From Syntrophus sp. (in: bacteria) (GTDB lineage: Bacteria > Desulfobacterota > Syntrophorhabdia > Syntrophorhabdales > Syntrophorhabdaceae), in assembly GCA_013824645.1 (NCBI GenBank), contig PNOF01000008.1, positions 1-60,505 on the forward strand: a stretch of DNA of 60,505 nt, given 5' to 3'. The translations under genes and the position numbers were made by a program. The notes beneath the pieces were generated by a model. The model had not been told where the DNA came from. It made no database searches and saw nothing but the letters and a program-made list of their open reading frames with translations. This document shows, one piece after another, positions 8,095-18,357 of this stretch (its first letter is position 1; every line of letters starts with the position of its first letter).

Positions 8095-10845
8095 CTATCT
8101 GTCCAGTATCTCACGAACCTTCCAAAGAAGATCATCTAATAACAAGGGCTTGGCAATGAAGTCAAATCCCTTCTCCTCAATCCCTTTATCAAGGAAGATA
8201 TCTTTCGTGTACCCGCTGGTAAAGAGTACTTTAATATGAGGATCTATCCGGTGTATTTCCTCGTAGGCCTCCCATCCGTTCTTTTTCGGCATCACAGAGT
8301 CGATAACGATGAGATCTATATCCCGATATTCTTTGAATCTCTCTACCACATCTTCACCGTCTGTTGCTTCTCTTACGGTATAGCCATGTCCCTTAAGCGC
8401 TTCCCGCATAAAGTGTCTCACTTCCGCATCGTCTTCAGCGATAAGGATCGTTTCATTTCCCGTTGTGCTGGGGGTTGTCGTATCATGTTGCTGATCGACC
8501 ATCATCTTTACTGCGGGGAGATAGATATGAAAGGTGGTACCCTGGTTGAGGGTACTCTCCACGGTGATGTATCCGTTGTGCTGTTTTACGATACCATAGA
8601 CGGTAGCGAGACCCAGGCCCGTACCCTTCCCGACTTCTTTTGTGGTAAAGAAGGGGTCGAAGATCTTCTGTCGTGTTATCTCATCCATACCTGTTCCCGT
8701 ATCGGAGATGTTTATCTGTACATATTTCCCCGGTTCTCCAAAACCGTGGATCTTGATGAAGCTCTTGTTTATGGTGGTAATAGCTGTTTCTATGGTGAGT
8801 GTTCCTCCCTTCGGCATGGCATCTCTCGCATTGGCGACGAGATTAAAGAGGATCTGGTCCATTTGCGATTTATCGGCCATAACGATCGTATCATCATCGG
8901 CTAAGGATGTGCGAAACTCAATATTCTCGGTGAGGAGTCTCCTCAGTAGTTTCTCTGCCACTTTGACGGTGTGGTTCATATTAACGGGCACAAGGTTGAC
9001 AGGCTGCTGCCTGCTGAAGGCAAGTAAGCTCTGCGTAAGATCGGCTGCCTTCTGGGAAGCCAAGAGGACCTGGTCCACATATGACCGTAAGGAACTTGAT
9101 TTGTCCAGCTTCATCTTTAAGAGGGCGGCATACCCTGTCATGACAGTGAGAATATTGTTGAAGTCATGGGCGATACCCCCTGCCAGAGTGCCGATGGACT
9201 CCATCTTCTGGGACTGACGGAGCTGGTTCTCAAGCTGTCTTAATTCGGTAATGTTTTCACAGGTCATCAGGGAATCACCGGTAATAAGGACCGAAAAGAT
9301 GAAATGGACGATCTTCTGTGTTCCGTCCTTACAGGTAACAGTAAACACGTTCGGTTTACGTTCACCGGGTCTGTCATCCCTCAGGTCTTCTCTCCAGGCC
9401 GAGATTACCGTATGCCGGTATACGGCATTGGGATAGGCCTTTCTGCACCATGTCCTGCCGTCAGGGATATCAGGGAGCTCATATCCAAAGAGTTCGGTGA
9501 ACTTTCTGTTGATATAGGTAAAATGACCTTCCTTATTGATAAGGACCATACCGAAGGGGGCATTGTCGGAGAGGGTTTTGAGTTTTTCTCTTTCTCTGGT
9601 GATCTCTTCTTCGGCATGTTTGCGGGTAGTGATATCACGCTCGATAGCCAGAATGCATTTTTTGCCGGCGATGATTCCGAGCTTAAGGTTCACTTCGCTC
9701 CAGAAGAGGTGGCCGTCCTTGTGTCTACAATGCCACTCGAAGTGCTGGGGTTCTCCGGCTGCAGCCTTTCTCAACAGCTCCACGACTGTTTCCTGTGTAA
9801 AGGGATGAATACCCGAGCTAATATCTTCCACGCTCAGACCCATTGCTTCCCTGACCGGGTAGCCAAACATCTCCATTACATTATCGTTAACGTCGATCAA
9901 CTCCCCGGTCTCAATGTCATGGATCCAAATGGTATCGTTCACCGTGTTGAATATCTCGCGGTAAGTAACCTCTGAGAGTTTTAATGTCTCCTCGGCAAGT
10001 TTGCGCTCGGTGATATCCAGCATTGTGCCGATCACTGCAGGTCTTCCCTGGTAAACGGTGCGGGAGCTATACACCTCAGTGTTTTTGACTTGCTGGTCTT
10101 TTGTACGTATTCTAAACTCATAATGGAGGGATTCCACTTCGCCCGATAACCGTTTGTGCATGCTCTCTTCGACAATAGGCCAGTCTTCAGGGAAGATGGT
10201 ATCTTCTGCTGTCATTTTGTCAATTATTTCATCGATGGAGTATCCCAATACCTGGGCAAGTTTCAAATTAACGTATTTGAATATACCATCCTGAACAAGG
10301 TAAACACCAGCAACTGATTTCTCGGCAAGATCCCGAAACTTGCCCTCTGATTCCTTAAGCGCCTCCTCGGCCCGCTTGCGATCAGTGATGTCACGCAATA
10401 ATCCCCTTAGTCCAATCGGTTGTCCGTTATCATCAATAATCATACGCGCTGAAAGAGATGTTAGCCGTTCTTCTCCATCCTTTCTTTTCAAGAATACTTC
10501 ATAGTCATGGACATAACCTTTTTCTGAGAGTTTTACGTACAGTTTTTTTCTGTCACTTGAATCAACATAAAACTTGGTCGCTGGCTTGCCAATTACATCT
10601 TCTTCGTTCCAACCGGTTAAACGGTGTAGAGAAGGAGACACGATTGTAACAATTCCTTTAGAATCAGTCTCATAGTACAAATCTTCTATTGTCTCAAATA
10701 TTTCTTTAAATTTAGCTTCGCTTGTTCGCAGCGCCGCTTCCGCCTTCTTGTGCTTGGTTTCCGATTGTTCCAATTCTTTGATTCTCTGTTTTAGCAAGGA
10801 AATATCTTCGTTTAATTTTGGATTTGTCTTTGGTGGATCTTTCAC
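8095..10845 (-). CDS. Hybrid histidine kinase with four PAS domains and a receiver
   Basis: A 916-residue cytosolic sensor with no membrane segment. After a short coil come four PAS/PAC units at roughly 42-155, 165-282, 288-405 and 415-530. The dimerisation and phospho-acceptor helix follows ([18 protein letters not shown], His near 565), then an ATPase domain ([32 protein letters not shown]), and a C-terminal receiver with phospho-acceptor Asp in LIVIDSVMP and KP in FIAKPLLL. It is of the NtrB-like HDFNN type. The start is GTG 10845, three to seven bases after GGGAGGGC. Soluble location and multiple PAS domains suggest an internal redox or ligand signal; the ligand cannot be read from the sequence. 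Confidence 0.9.
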   Translation of the reverse strand: MKDPPKTNPKLNEDISLLKQRIKELEQSETKHKKAEAALRTSEAKFKEIFETIEDLYYETDSKGIVTIVSPSLHRLTGWNEEDVIGKPATKFYVDSSDRKKLYVKLSEKGYVHDYEVFLKRKDGEERLTSLSARMIIDDNGQPIGLRGLLRDITDRKRAEEALKESEGKFRDLAEKSVAGVYLVQDGIFKYVNLKLAQVLGYSIDEIIDKMTAEDTIFPEDWPIVEESMHKRLSGEVESLHYEFRIRTKDQQVKNTEVYSSRTVYQGRPAVIGTMLDITERKLAEETLKLSEVTYREIFNTVNDTIWIHDIETGELIDVNDNVMEMFGYPVREAMGLSVEDISSGIHPFTQETVVELLRKAAAGEPQHFEWHCRHKDGHLFWSEVNLKLGIIAGKKCILAIERDITTRKHAEEEITREREKLKTLSDNAPFGMVLINKEGHFTYINRKFTELFGYELPDIPDGRTWCRKAYPNAVYRHTVISAWREDLRDDRPGERKPNVFTVTCKDGTQKIVHFIFSVLITGDSLMTCENITELRQLENQLRQSQKMESIGTLAGGIAHDFNNILTVMTGYAALLKMKLDKSSSLRSYVDQVLLASQKAADLTQSLLAFSRQQPVNLVPVNMNHTVKVAEKLLRRLLTENIEFRTSLADDDTIVMADKSQMDQILFNLVANARDAMPKGGTLTIETAITTINKSFIKIHGFGEPGKYVQINISDTGTGMDEITRQKIFDPFFTTKEVGKGTGLGLATVYGIVKQHNGYITVESTLNQGTTFHIYLPAVKMMVDQQHDTTTPSTTGNETILIAEDDAEVRHFMREALKGHGYTVREATDGEDVVERFKEYRDIDLIVIDSVMPKKNGWEAYEEIHRIDPHIKVLFTSGYTKDIFLDKGIEEKGFDFIAKPLLLDDLLWKVREILDR

Positions 10846-11141
10846 CTGCCCTCCCTACGGCGTACATGGTGCGGAAAATATCAAGACAGCAAGGATACTA
10901 TCATTTGACGAAAATATCAAACTGGTATCCACATGTATGTCGTTGCCTCCGCCAGTTATATGCAAGATCGACAGAGAAGCATGCGCTTCATTATTATTAT
11001 CGCATAATATCATTATGAGGTTTAGGAGAATGTTCAGTTTCAGGGTATTCATTGCTATATGAAAGTTGCTACGAAACTTAAAGGATTGCCTGTGTTTGTT
11101 CCAGGAAGCAAAGGGTGTGTTTTTAACATGCTCAGATTTTA
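10846..11141. other. Intergenic region without recognisable gene
   Basis: Nothing with homology is visible on either strand. The A/T-rich part near 10930-11060 probably carries the promoter of the hybrid kinase. Short reading frames here have no ribosome site or conserved motif. Confidence 0.4.
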
Positions 11142-11244
11142 TGGAGCGGGCAATGGTTCAACCCGCTTCTGGTTTTTGGAGCGGGCAACGTCTCAACCCG
11201 CTCTGGTTTATGGAGCGGGAAACGTCTCAACCCGCTCTGGTTTA
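11142..11244 (-). repeat. Three tandem tRNA-Gly 3'-end-like minihelix repeats
   Basis: Three 34-35 base units start (on the + strand) at 11142, 11177 and 11211, in register with the 3' end of the tRNA-Gly at 11245. Read on the tRNA strand, each unit can form a 7-bp stem GAGCGGG/CCCGCTC (6 bp in the outermost copy) and ends in CCA, keeping the acceptor strand and the start of the T arm but with a shortened loop. They would be co-transcribed just after the tRNA. They look like serial duplications of the tRNA end. Confidence 0.75.
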
Positions 11245-11320
11245 TGGAGCGGGAAACGGGGCTCGAACCCGCGGCATCAAGCTTGGGAAGCTTGCACTCT
11301 ACCAACTGAGTTATTCCCGC
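11245..11320 (-). tRNA. tRNA-Gly (anticodon CCC)
   Basis: On the minus strand the sequence folds as a standard cloverleaf. The acceptor stem is GCGGGAA/TTCCCGC, the D arm CTCAGTTGGTAGAG, the anticodon stem CAAGC/GCTTG around loop TTCCCAA (anticodon CCC, reading GGG), and the T arm GCGGG-TTCGAGC-CCCGT. The discriminator is T and CCA is encoded. It is 76 bases long including CCA. Three copies of its 3' end follow it downstream. Confidence 0.95.
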
Positions 11321-11377
11321 ATATGCTTAACATAATAAAAGAATTAAGGGATGAAATCAAGAACAATTCAATTATTG

Positions 11378-11665
11378 GGGGCTCACGTCGCCCCCTCCGG
11401 CAGCAAAGCTGTCGGAGCCACCCCCTCTCGCTCGCGCAGCTCGCTAAAGAATGGGGCTCACGCTTGTCCTCCGCAGCGGCAGCGGAGGTGGGTCGCCCCC
11501 TCCACCGGCCAAGCCGTCGGAGCCACCCCCTCTCGCTCGCGCAGCTCGCTAAGGATTTTATTCCTCATTACAGTCTTGTATTTTCGTCCCTCGTCCTACG
11601 GTTTATTGTCACCCCCTCTCGCTCGCGCAGCTCGCTAAAGAATGGGGCTCACACTTGCCCTCCCG
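11378..11665. repeat. Block of dispersed GC-rich palindromic repeats
   Basis: Several copies of a module: GGGGCTCACGTCGCCCCCTC, a small hairpin (CCGGCAGC...GCTGTCGG), then CCCCCTCTCGCTCGCGCAGC and TCGCTAA. Full or partial units begin near 11378, 11453, 11492 and 11611. Related units occur at 42618-42790 and 48816-48870. Long open frames through this block, in several frames, are by-products of its GC-rich composition, not genes. Confidence 0.75.
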
Positions 11666-11670
11666 TAGCG

Positions 11671-13221
11671 TTAGCTCTTTCTGTTATAGCCGAATCTTTC
11701 TTCAAACACAGGCGCAACGAGGTTGTCGATGGGCGCATAGTCATCGCGGATAATAATGGAGTATTTCTTGTTGACGAATTCGTTCATGAGGTCTTCCGGG
11801 ACAACCGCCGATGTTGCATGCCGTCCAAGCTCACCTTTGATAAACCTGTCAAATTCGTTGATATTGAGGTTGCCGTTACTTGCCAGTACAATGAAGGTGC
11901 TGATGCGGGTTTCTCTGAAATTGGGATTTACGGAAATGAGGTAGACATTTTTTTGCCCAAAAACCTCACGGAGTGTCCTGATATATGAAGGCAGAAAAGC
12001 TCCTTTCTGAAAATTGTCGATAATGTTCGACATCAATACTGCATTGGGACTCATGATGGCCTTTATTTCTCCAAGAAATTCTTTTGTTGTCAGGTGATAC
12101 GGAATGGAAAGATCATTGTAGGCATCGGTAAAGACGAGATCGTACTTATCTTTGCAATTCATTACATACCATCGGCCATCGGTATTATACGTGGTAATTC
12201 TCGTATTTTTGGGCATATTGAGCTGTTCATAAACAATTTTTGTGACCGCCGGGTCGATTTCTACCACGTCGACATGGGCTTTCGGGTAAGATACTTCAAT
12301 ATAACGGGGGAAGGTATAGCCGCCACCGCCGATGGTGAGACTCCTGAAGCCCCTGTCTTTTGTGAACTTCCATTTCAGGACATCGGCATAGATCCTCTCA
12401 TACTCATATTCGATATGGAGGGGATTATCGAGGCTTACATAGGAATGGATGAGGTTGTCGAGAACCATGGCTTCCAGTTTTGTGGTATTGTCGGCACTCA
12501 TTGTTTTTGATAATTTGATGGTGAAATAATCACTTTCCTTGTAGTAGTAGGTACTGCTGCTTACAGGCACTTTATAGAGAAAATGATTAAGGGCCAAGAG
12601 GGAAGGGAAAGCAATGAGTATAAAGAGGGCTATAGCTCCTTTCTTTTTGAAAAGAGAGCCGGAAAAAAGCGCAGCAAGGAGCAATACAATACCCATGGAA
12701 AAGACAATTGTCCTTGTCCCCATCCATGAAATGAGGAAGAAGCCGGTGACAAAGGTTCCGATAATTGCCCCCAACGTTGAAAGGGCGTAGATTTTTCCGA
12801 TCACGTTTCCTGCGTTTTCAATATTCTTAAGGGTAAGCCTTACCACGACAGGAGAGATTGTGCCTAGTACACAGCCGGGGATAAAGAATATGATTGATGT
12901 TACCATGAAGATCCTTAACATAAGGGATACGGGAAAACGGTAGGCTGCCACAAGGTGAGTTATAGGGATAATACAGAGGGCCATTATCCCTGACAGGAGA
13001 AGGAGCCACCCGAGAGTTTTTCTCGATGGATATCGATCAACCAGTTTCCCGCCTATAAAAGCGCCTACACTGATCCCGGCAAGAATAACGCCTATGATGC
13101 TTGTCCAGGTGTAAATTGAAACACCGACAAAAGGGGCAAGGATTCGCCCTGCCACCATTTCAATGACAAGGGTACAGAAGCTTGCAATAAATGTGATGAT
13201 ATACGCTTCCAAAAGACTCAT
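11671..13221 (-). CDS. Membrane spermidine synthase-like fusion (MFS-type helices plus methyltransferase fold)
   Basis: A 516-residue protein. The N-terminal ~210 residues form six or seven helices of the type seen in fused MFS/spermidine synthases (EMVAGRILAPFVG, IGGKLVDRYPSRKTLG). The C-terminal half is a Rossmann-fold aminopropyltransferase-like domain with SLTIGGGGYTFPRYI, VDVVEIDPAV and DLVFTDAYND. The glycine loop and the acidic ends of the strands are kept; whether it makes polyamine is uncertain, as many members of this family have unknown substrates. The frame opens at 13272, but ATG 13221 follows GAGGAGG by about 12 bases and begins the first helix, so it is preferred. No neighbour suggests a pathway. 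Confidence 0.8.
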   Translation of the reverse strand: MSLLEAYIITFIASFCTLVIEMVAGRILAPFVGVSIYTWTSIIGVILAGISVGAFIGGKLVDRYPSRKTLGWLLLLSGIMALCIIPITHLVAAYRFPVSLMLRIFMVTSIIFFIPGCVLGTISPVVVRLTLKNIENAGNVIGKIYALSTLGAIIGTFVTGFFLISWMGTRTIVFSMGIVLLLAALFSGSLFKKKGAIALFILIAFPSLLALNHFLYKVPVSSSTYYYKESDYFTIKLSKTMSADNTTKLEAMVLDNLIHSYVSLDNPLHIEYEYERIYADVLKWKFTKDRGFRSLTIGGGGYTFPRYIEVSYPKAHVDVVEIDPAVTKIVYEQLNMPKNTRITTYNTDGRWYVMNCKDKYDLVFTDAYNDLSIPYHLTTKEFLGEIKAIMSPNAVLMSNIIDNFQKGAFLPSYIRTLREVFGQKNVYLISVNPNFRETRISTFIVLASNGNLNINEFDRFIKGELGRHATSAVVPEDLMNEFVNKKYSIIIRDDYAPIDNLVAPVFEERFGYNRKS

Positions 13222-13463
13222 ATGCGCAAAGTACCTCCTCGATTGATTTTGCAAACCGGACAACCTCAACATAAAAAGCCCGCAGTCGATACTCAGATGC
13301 TTTAATACTTAATAGTACCAACCCGTTTTTGTCAATTTAATTGCTGTGCTCATTCCGGTTCCTGCACCAGGATGCCAGGCAGATTTTTCCCTATATCACG
13401 TATACAAATAAGGATACTGAGGAGATGTTTTTTAAAAGGCAGGATTTTTATGTGAGAATGTTT

Positions 13464-13469
13464 TATAAT
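13464..13469 (+). promoter_or_regulatory. Perfect -10 box very close to a response-regulator start
   Basis: TATAAT lies 13 bases before ATG 13483, with no Shine-Dalgarno between them. If used, the transcript would start about six bases before the ATG, giving an almost leaderless mRNA. No good -35 hexamer is seen at the usual distance. Confidence 0.4.
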
Positions 13470-13482
13470 ATACTCTATTGAT

Positions 13483-14163
13483 ATGAAAGTTCTCCTTATT
13501 GAAGATGAGTCCAAGGTAGCCAACTTTATAAGCATGGGATTGCTTGAGGAAGGTTACACCGTTGATATGGCGGCTGATGGCCGAAAAGGGCTTCAATTCA
13601 TCAACGAATCAAGCTACGATATTATCCTCCTTGATCTCATGATACCGGAGATAGACGGTCTTGAGGTATTAAAAACCATGCGGGCACAGGGAATCGATAC
13701 GCCGGTTTTGATTATCACAGCCAAAAGCTCCAAGGAAGACGTTGTAAAAGGTCTTGACACGGGAAGCGACGACTACCTGACGAAACCTTTTTCGTTTGAT
13801 GAACTGCTGGCACGCATAAGGGCGTTGCTGCGAAGAAGCAAGCAGCCAACACCGCTCGTCCTGGAATACCGGGGTATCGTCTTGGACCCTCACTACAGGA
13901 AACTTACCATAGGATCAAAAGAAATAGAATTAACGGAAAAAGAATTCTTAATCATGGAATACATGTTGAAAAATACAGAGAAACCTATAACGCGCAAGGA
14001 GATTGCAGAATATGCCTGGCAAAACCAGGATGATTCATCAAACATTGTTGATGTCTATATCAATTTTTTAAGAAAAAAGATGGAACACCTCTCAGAGCAG
14101 CGGTATATCCACACAGTGAGGGGAGTCGGTTATGTACTGAAAGAGGACAATGCAAAGGCCTAA
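13483..14163 (+). CDS. OmpR/PhoB-family response regulator
   Basis: A 226-residue two-domain regulator. Residues 1-120 form the receiver with LIEDE, phospho-acceptor Asp51 in LLDLMIPE and Lys in LTKPFSF. Residues 130-222 form a winged-helix DNA-binding domain (LTEKEFLIMEYML, VDVYINFLRKKM, IHTVRGVGYVL). The stop overlaps the start of the sensor kinase (14150), and htrA follows. The set regulator-kinase-HtrA resembles envelope-stress systems of the Cpx/DegP kind, so the likely targets include the protease gene itself. No ribosome site is visible before the start. Confidence 0.93.
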   Translation: MKVLLIEDESKVANFISMGLLEEGYTVDMAADGRKGLQFINESSYDIILLDLMIPEIDGLEVLKTMRAQGIDTPVLIITAKSSKEDVVKGLDTGSDDYLTKPFSFDELLARIRALLRRSKQPTPLVLEYRGIVLDPHYRKLTIGSKEIELTEKEFLIMEYMLKNTEKPITRKEIAEYAWQNQDDSSNIVDVYINFLRKKMEHLSEQRYIHTVRGVGYVLKEDNAKA

Positions 14164-15550
14164 TCTTCCCATAAAATGGAAGCTCACTTTATGGTATGGC
14201 GGGATACTTGCCTTGATTCTCGTTGTATTCTCAAGCGGTGTCTATACCTATTTTAGAAACAGCCTCCAAATAAGTATTGATGTAAAGATCAAATCCATAG
14301 CCGAGGTGCTTGCTTCCTCTATTACCGACACACATAACCAGAGTGTTTTTGGCAATTTCGAGCGATACCTTGAGAATGTGCTCGGGAGAAAACCGAAAGG
14401 AAAATTCATTCAGATCATCGACGCCTCCGGTAAAATAGGTGCAAAAATGAATGATATTGAAACGGAAACAATCCCTGTCAGTTTCAACACTATGGAGAGG
14501 GCATTGAAGGGGGAGGCGATCTATGAAACCATAGAGAACGCGAATCCCAGGCTCCGCATGCTTACCCTCCCCATCCTGGAAAATAAGAAGGTTACCAGTA
14601 TCGTCCAGGTTGGTTCATCGCTGGCAGACTTCGATGAAACCATGAGAAAACTACTGATCATCATGATTATCGGTATCCCCACCTCCATAAGTGTTGCAAT
14701 CATTGTAGGCTATTTCATGGCCAAAAAATCTTTAAAACCTGTAGAGCAGATCAGAAGGGCGGCTGTGAAAATATCATCGAGCAACCTCGATGAACGTATC
14801 GACATTAAAGGACGAAAAGATGAACTCAGCAGACTTGCCGAAACATTTAATGCAATGATCAATAGGCTCAGGGATGCTTTTCAGAGAGTTAATCAATTCA
14901 GTATTGACGTATCACATGAACTGAAAACCCCGCTCACTATTTTGAAGGGCGAAACAGAAGTGACCCTTCGAAAAGAAAGGGCCAACGAAGAATACAAAAA
15001 ACTCCTCGAAAGCAATCTTGAGGAAATCGACAGAATGTCGCGGATTATAGATGATCTTCTGCTCCTTTCCAAGGCAGATTCAAAAGATATGAAGTTGAAT
15101 GTGGAAAATATTTCCCTCAGAGATCTTCTTGCCGATGTGTGTATGAATATGAAAATTGTTGCGGTCAACAAAGGAATAGATTTAGCTGTCAATGAACTCG
15201 CTGATGTACGTTTTGTCGGAGACGAATTGAAACTGAGAAGGATGCTTCTGAACATCATCGAAAACGGTATTAAATATACTCAGGAAGGCGGTATCGTGAC
15301 TGTATCTTCATCTATAGACAACGGATACGCATATATTACCGTGCAGGATAATGGGGTAGGAATATCAAAGGATGACTTAAAATATATTTTCGACAGGTTT
15401 TATCGGGCAGACCGGTCGAGAAAACGCGAAAGCGGCAGCGGCCTCGGGCTTTCAATAAGCAAATGGATCGCAGAAGCACATAAAGGCACCATAGAGGTTG
15501 AGAGTCAACTATCTGCAGGCAGCCAATTTTCAATAAAGTTACCCTTATAG
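14150..15550 (+). CDS. HAMP-containing sensor histidine kinase
   Basis: A 466-residue membrane sensor with an N-terminal helix at about 12-32, a periplasmic region to about 163 and a second helix at about 167-190. A HAMP domain is followed by the phospho-acceptor helix (DVSHELKTPLTILKGE, His near 260), then an ATPase domain with NIIENGIKYT, DNGVGISKDDL and GSGLGLSISKWI. It overlaps the upstream response regulator by 14 bases, which fixes the pair. The periplasmic region has no recognised fold. Its coupling to htrA suggests it senses envelope condition; that is inference. Confidence 0.92.
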   Translation: MQRPNLPIKWKLTLWYGGILALILVVFSSGVYTYFRNSLQISIDVKIKSIAEVLASSITDTHNQSVFGNFERYLENVLGRKPKGKFIQIIDASGKIGAKMNDIETETIPVSFNTMERALKGEAIYETIENANPRLRMLTLPILENKKVTSIVQVGSSLADFDETMRKLLIIMIIGIPTSISVAIIVGYFMAKKSLKPVEQIRRAAVKISSSNLDERIDIKGRKDELSRLAETFNAMINRLRDAFQRVNQFSIDVSHELKTPLTILKGETEVTLRKERANEEYKKLLESNLEEIDRMSRIIDDLLLLSKADSKDMKLNVENISLRDLLADVCMNMKIVAVNKGIDLAVNELADVRFVGDELKLRRMLLNIIENGIKYTQEGGIVTVSSSIDNGYAYITVQDNGVGISKDDLKYIFDRFYRADRSRKRESGSGLGLSISKWIAEAHKGTIEVESQLSAGSQFSIKLPL

Positions 15551-15564
15551 TGCAGGAGGAAAAT

Positions 15565-17025
15565 ATGCAAACCAAGAGATGGCTCATTACGATTTCTTTG
15601 CTCATTATTGCTATATTTGCATTTGTCTATGTAAAAGGGCAGGTATTGCCAGAAAAAAAATCGCTGGATGTTCAAAAACAGAATGTCAAGGGTGTTCTTT
15701 TTAACAATGGTCTTCCCAGTTTCAGCCAGCTTGTCAACCATGTAAAGCCTACAATCGTAAATATTAGTACAACGACGGTTATAAAAGGGTCTAATACGCA
15801 GGACAGATTTATGGGTCCCATGAATCCTTTTAAAGATTTTTTCGGTGATGATTTTGTTGATAAATTTTTTGGCAATTCTCCAAGAAGGGAATTTAAACAG
15901 CGCAGTCTTGGCTCCGGGTTTATTATTGACAGAGAAGGATATATTTTGACTAATAACCATGTTATTGAAAAGGCTTCCAGCATTAAAGTAAGATTATCAG
16001 ATGAAAAAGAATATGATGCAACGGTTGTCGGAAGGGATGCCAAGACAGACGTTGCCCTCATAAAAATAAATGTGAAGCAGGAGCTTCCTGTAGCAGTTTT
16101 TGGTGATTCAGATAAGCTTGAGGTAGGAGACTGGGTGGTTGCAATCGGGAACCCTTTTGGTCTGGAACACACTGTTACTGCCGGAATAGTAAGTGCCAAA
16201 GGAAGGGTGATCGGCGCAGGCCCCTATGATGATTTTATTCAGACTGACGCATCGATCAACCCTGGAAACAGCGGGGGCCCTCTTCTCAACCTGAAGGGAG
16301 AGGTGGTGGGTATTAATACAGCGATTGTATCTGGAGGGCAGGGTATTGGTTTTGCAATCCCCATTAATGTTGCCCGGGATTTACTAACTCAGCTAAAGAG
16401 CAAGGGGAAGGTGTCGAGGGGGTGGCTCGGAATAGTCATTCAAAAAATTACCCCTGAAATAGCCAAAACGTTTGGTCTTAAAGAGTCTGAAGGAGCCTTG
16501 GTCTCCGATGTTGCTGAGCAGGGCCCTGCAGAAAAAGCAGGCATTAAAAGAGGGGATGTTATTAATTCTTTCAACGGAAAGCGCATTAAAGATAGCGAAA
16601 TCCTTCCCCGCCTTGTGGGTGCAACCGAGATCGGTATAAAGGCGAAGGTGGGCATCATCAGGGACGGGAAGCCGATGGAAGTAGAAGTTATTGTCGGTGA
16701 GCTTCCGGAAGGTGGACTCAAGGCTTCAAAAAAACCTGAGGTTGAAAAAGATCTTGGGTTAGTTGTCCAGGACATTACACCTGAGATTGCAAAACATCTT
16801 AACATCAAAGACAGGAAAGGTGTCATCGTAACCGATGTGACCCCGGGCAGTCCGGCCCAGGATGCGGATATTCGATCAGGTGATATTGTTAAAGAGATCG
16901 GCAGAAAACCGATACGAAGCATAGCCGATTTCAAAGAAACAATGGGAGGCGTAAATATTAAGGAAGGTATCGTCATGCTTATCAAGAGAGATAATACGAC
17001 ATTCTATACGGTAGTAAGGGAGTAA
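15565..17025 (+). CDS. htrA: Periplasmic serine protease of the HtrA/DegP family
   Basis: A 486-residue exported protease-chaperone with an N-terminal hydrophobic segment (about 6-26) and a trypsin-like domain. The triad is visible: His in LTNNHVIEKA, Asp in DAKTDVALIKI, Ser in NPGNSGGPLLN. Two PDZ domains follow (RGWLGIVIQ and KDLGLVVQD begin them), as in DegP/DegQ. The frame opens at GTG 15550, but AGGAGG at 15554-15559 points to ATG 15565. It lies directly after the two-component pair, so it is likely co-transcribed with, and possibly controlled by, them. It degrades or refolds damaged envelope proteins. Confidence 0.95.
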   Translation: MQTKRWLITISLLIIAIFAFVYVKGQVLPEKKSLDVQKQNVKGVLFNNGLPSFSQLVNHVKPTIVNISTTTVIKGSNTQDRFMGPMNPFKDFFGDDFVDKFFGNSPRREFKQRSLGSGFIIDREGYILTNNHVIEKASSIKVRLSDEKEYDATVVGRDAKTDVALIKINVKQELPVAVFGDSDKLEVGDWVVAIGNPFGLEHTVTAGIVSAKGRVIGAGPYDDFIQTDASINPGNSGGPLLNLKGEVVGINTAIVSGGQGIGFAIPINVARDLLTQLKSKGKVSRGWLGIVIQKITPEIAKTFGLKESEGALVSDVAEQGPAEKAGIKRGDVINSFNGKRIKDSEILPRLVGATEIGIKAKVGIIRDGKPMEVEVIVGELPEGGLKASKKPEVEKDLGLVVQDITPEIAKHLNIKDRKGVIVTDVTPGSPAQDADIRSGDIVKEIGRKPIRSIADFKETMGGVNIKEGIVMLIKRDNTTFYTVVRE

Positions 17026-17049
17026 AAAAAGGGTTAATAAATAGTTGCT

Positions 17050-17093
17050 AAAGTTGTGGGCTGTCCTGCCGTATCGGAGCGGCCTACAACTTT
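17050..17093 (+). terminator. Hairpin after htrA, possible terminator
   Basis: A 12-base stem with one mismatch (AAAGTTGTGGGC / GCCTACAACTTT) starts 25 bases after the htrA stop. There is no clean T tract, so it could also stabilise the 3' end. Confidence 0.5.
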
Positions 17094-17151
17094 CTCTGCG
17101 TCTTGATAAATTTTTCTTTGCATAATATTTTTTTTAATGTATTATTGATAT

Positions 17152-18357
17152 ATGCCGCAATTTGAATGGGAAGGTAGGACAACCGCAGGTGAAACCCGTA
17201 AGGGTGTCACAAAGGCCACTTCCTCGGACGCTCTTCGCGCCGGGTTGCGTAAAGACGGTGTGATCCTTACAAAGTTAGCAGAAACAAAAGGTAAAAAGGA
17301 GCATAAATACAATCCGAAAAAGAAAGTCAAAAAACTTCAGATTGTCCTCTTTACAAGGCAGTTATCGACAATGATTACATCAGGATTGCCGCTTGTACAG
17401 TCTTTGGAAATTCTTGGTAATCAGATTGAGGATGTTAATTTTCGGGGTATCATAAAAGAGGTAAAAACAAAAATTGAGGGTGGTTCCCGTTTCGCCGATG
17501 CCTTAAGAGATTACCCACAATGTTTCGATGAGCTCTATGTTAACCTTGTCGTTGCCGGTGAAGAGGGAGGTCTCCTTGATAATGTGCTCCAGAGACTGGC
17601 AATCTATATGGAAAAAGCAGAAAAATTAAAAAGTAAGGTTAAGTCGGCAATGATTTATCCTATTGCTATCGTTGTTGTTGCCATTGGTGTTGTAATGGTT
17701 CTGCTGCTGTTTGTTATTCCTGTCTTTGAAAAAATGTTTAAAGAGATGGGCGCAGAACTCCCGGGCCCCACACAGTTCGTTATTGCTATGAGTCAATTCG
17801 TATCATCATACATACTTTATTTTATCCCGGCCCTCGTGGCATTTGTGTACTTATTTATCCGTTATTACAAGACCGAAGGTGGCCAAAGAAAGATTGATGC
17901 AATCATTCTCAAACTACCTCTATTCGGTGTCCTTACGCTCAAGGCTTCTGTTGCAAGGATTACAAGAACACTTTCCACCTTGCTTACAAGTGGTGTTGCC
18001 ATACTTGAAAGCCTTGTCATCTGTGCAAAAGTAGCGGGCAATAAGGTTATAGAAGACGCGCTCCTTGTCGCAAGGACCCGTATCAGCGAAGGTAAGACTA
18101 TGTCGGAACCGTTAGAACAGGCAGGTATCTTTCCTCCTATGGTTGTACAGATGGTTCAGGTCGGCGAATCAACGGGCGCACTCGACAGCATGCTTGGTAA
18201 AATTGCAGATTTCTATGATGAAGATGTAGACAACCTGGTCACAAATATGACAGCCATGATGGAACCTATGATAATGGTTTTTCTCGGCGTCGTCCTTGGC
18301 GGACTTATTATAGCCATGTATCTACCCATATTCAAACTCGGCGGAGCCGTAGGCTGA
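17152..18357 (+). CDS. pilC: Type IV pilus / type II secretion inner-membrane platform protein
   Basis: A 401-residue PilC/GspF-family protein. It begins with the usual MPQFEWEGRTTAGETRKG, has two T2SSF domains (about 70-195 and 270-395) and three membrane segments (near 170-195, 220-240 and 370-395). Motifs such as FTRQLSTMITSGLPLVQSLE and LSTLLTSGVAILESL are typical. It would sit in the inner membrane beneath the pilus and couple to the assembly ATPase. No pilB, pilT or pilin genes are nearby, so it is separated from the usual cluster. No Shine-Dalgarno is evident. Confidence 0.92.
   Translation: MPQFEWEGRTTAGETRKGVTKATSSDALRAGLRKDGVILTKLAETKGKKEHKYNPKKKVKKLQIVLFTRQLSTMITSGLPLVQSLEILGNQIEDVNFRGIIKEVKTKIEGGSRFADALRDYPQCFDELYVNLVVAGEEGGLLDNVLQRLAIYMEKAEKLKSKVKSAMIYPIAIVVVAIGVVMVLLLFVIPVFEKMFKEMGAELPGPTQFVIAMSQFVSSYILYFIPALVAFVYLFIRYYKTEGGQRKIDAIILKLPLFGVLTLKASVARITRTLSTLLTSGVAILESLVICAKVAGNKVIEDALLVARTRISEGKTMSEPLEQAGIFPPMVVQMVQVGESTGALDSMLGKIADFYDEDVDNLVTNMTAMMEPMIMVFLGVVLGGLIIAMYLPIFKLGGAVG

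Noticed and set aside
11059-11988. A 309-codon + strand frame across the tRNA and repeats
   Set aside because: It runs through a tRNA gene, repeat units and the 3' part of a clear gene on the other strand; its translation is low-complexity.
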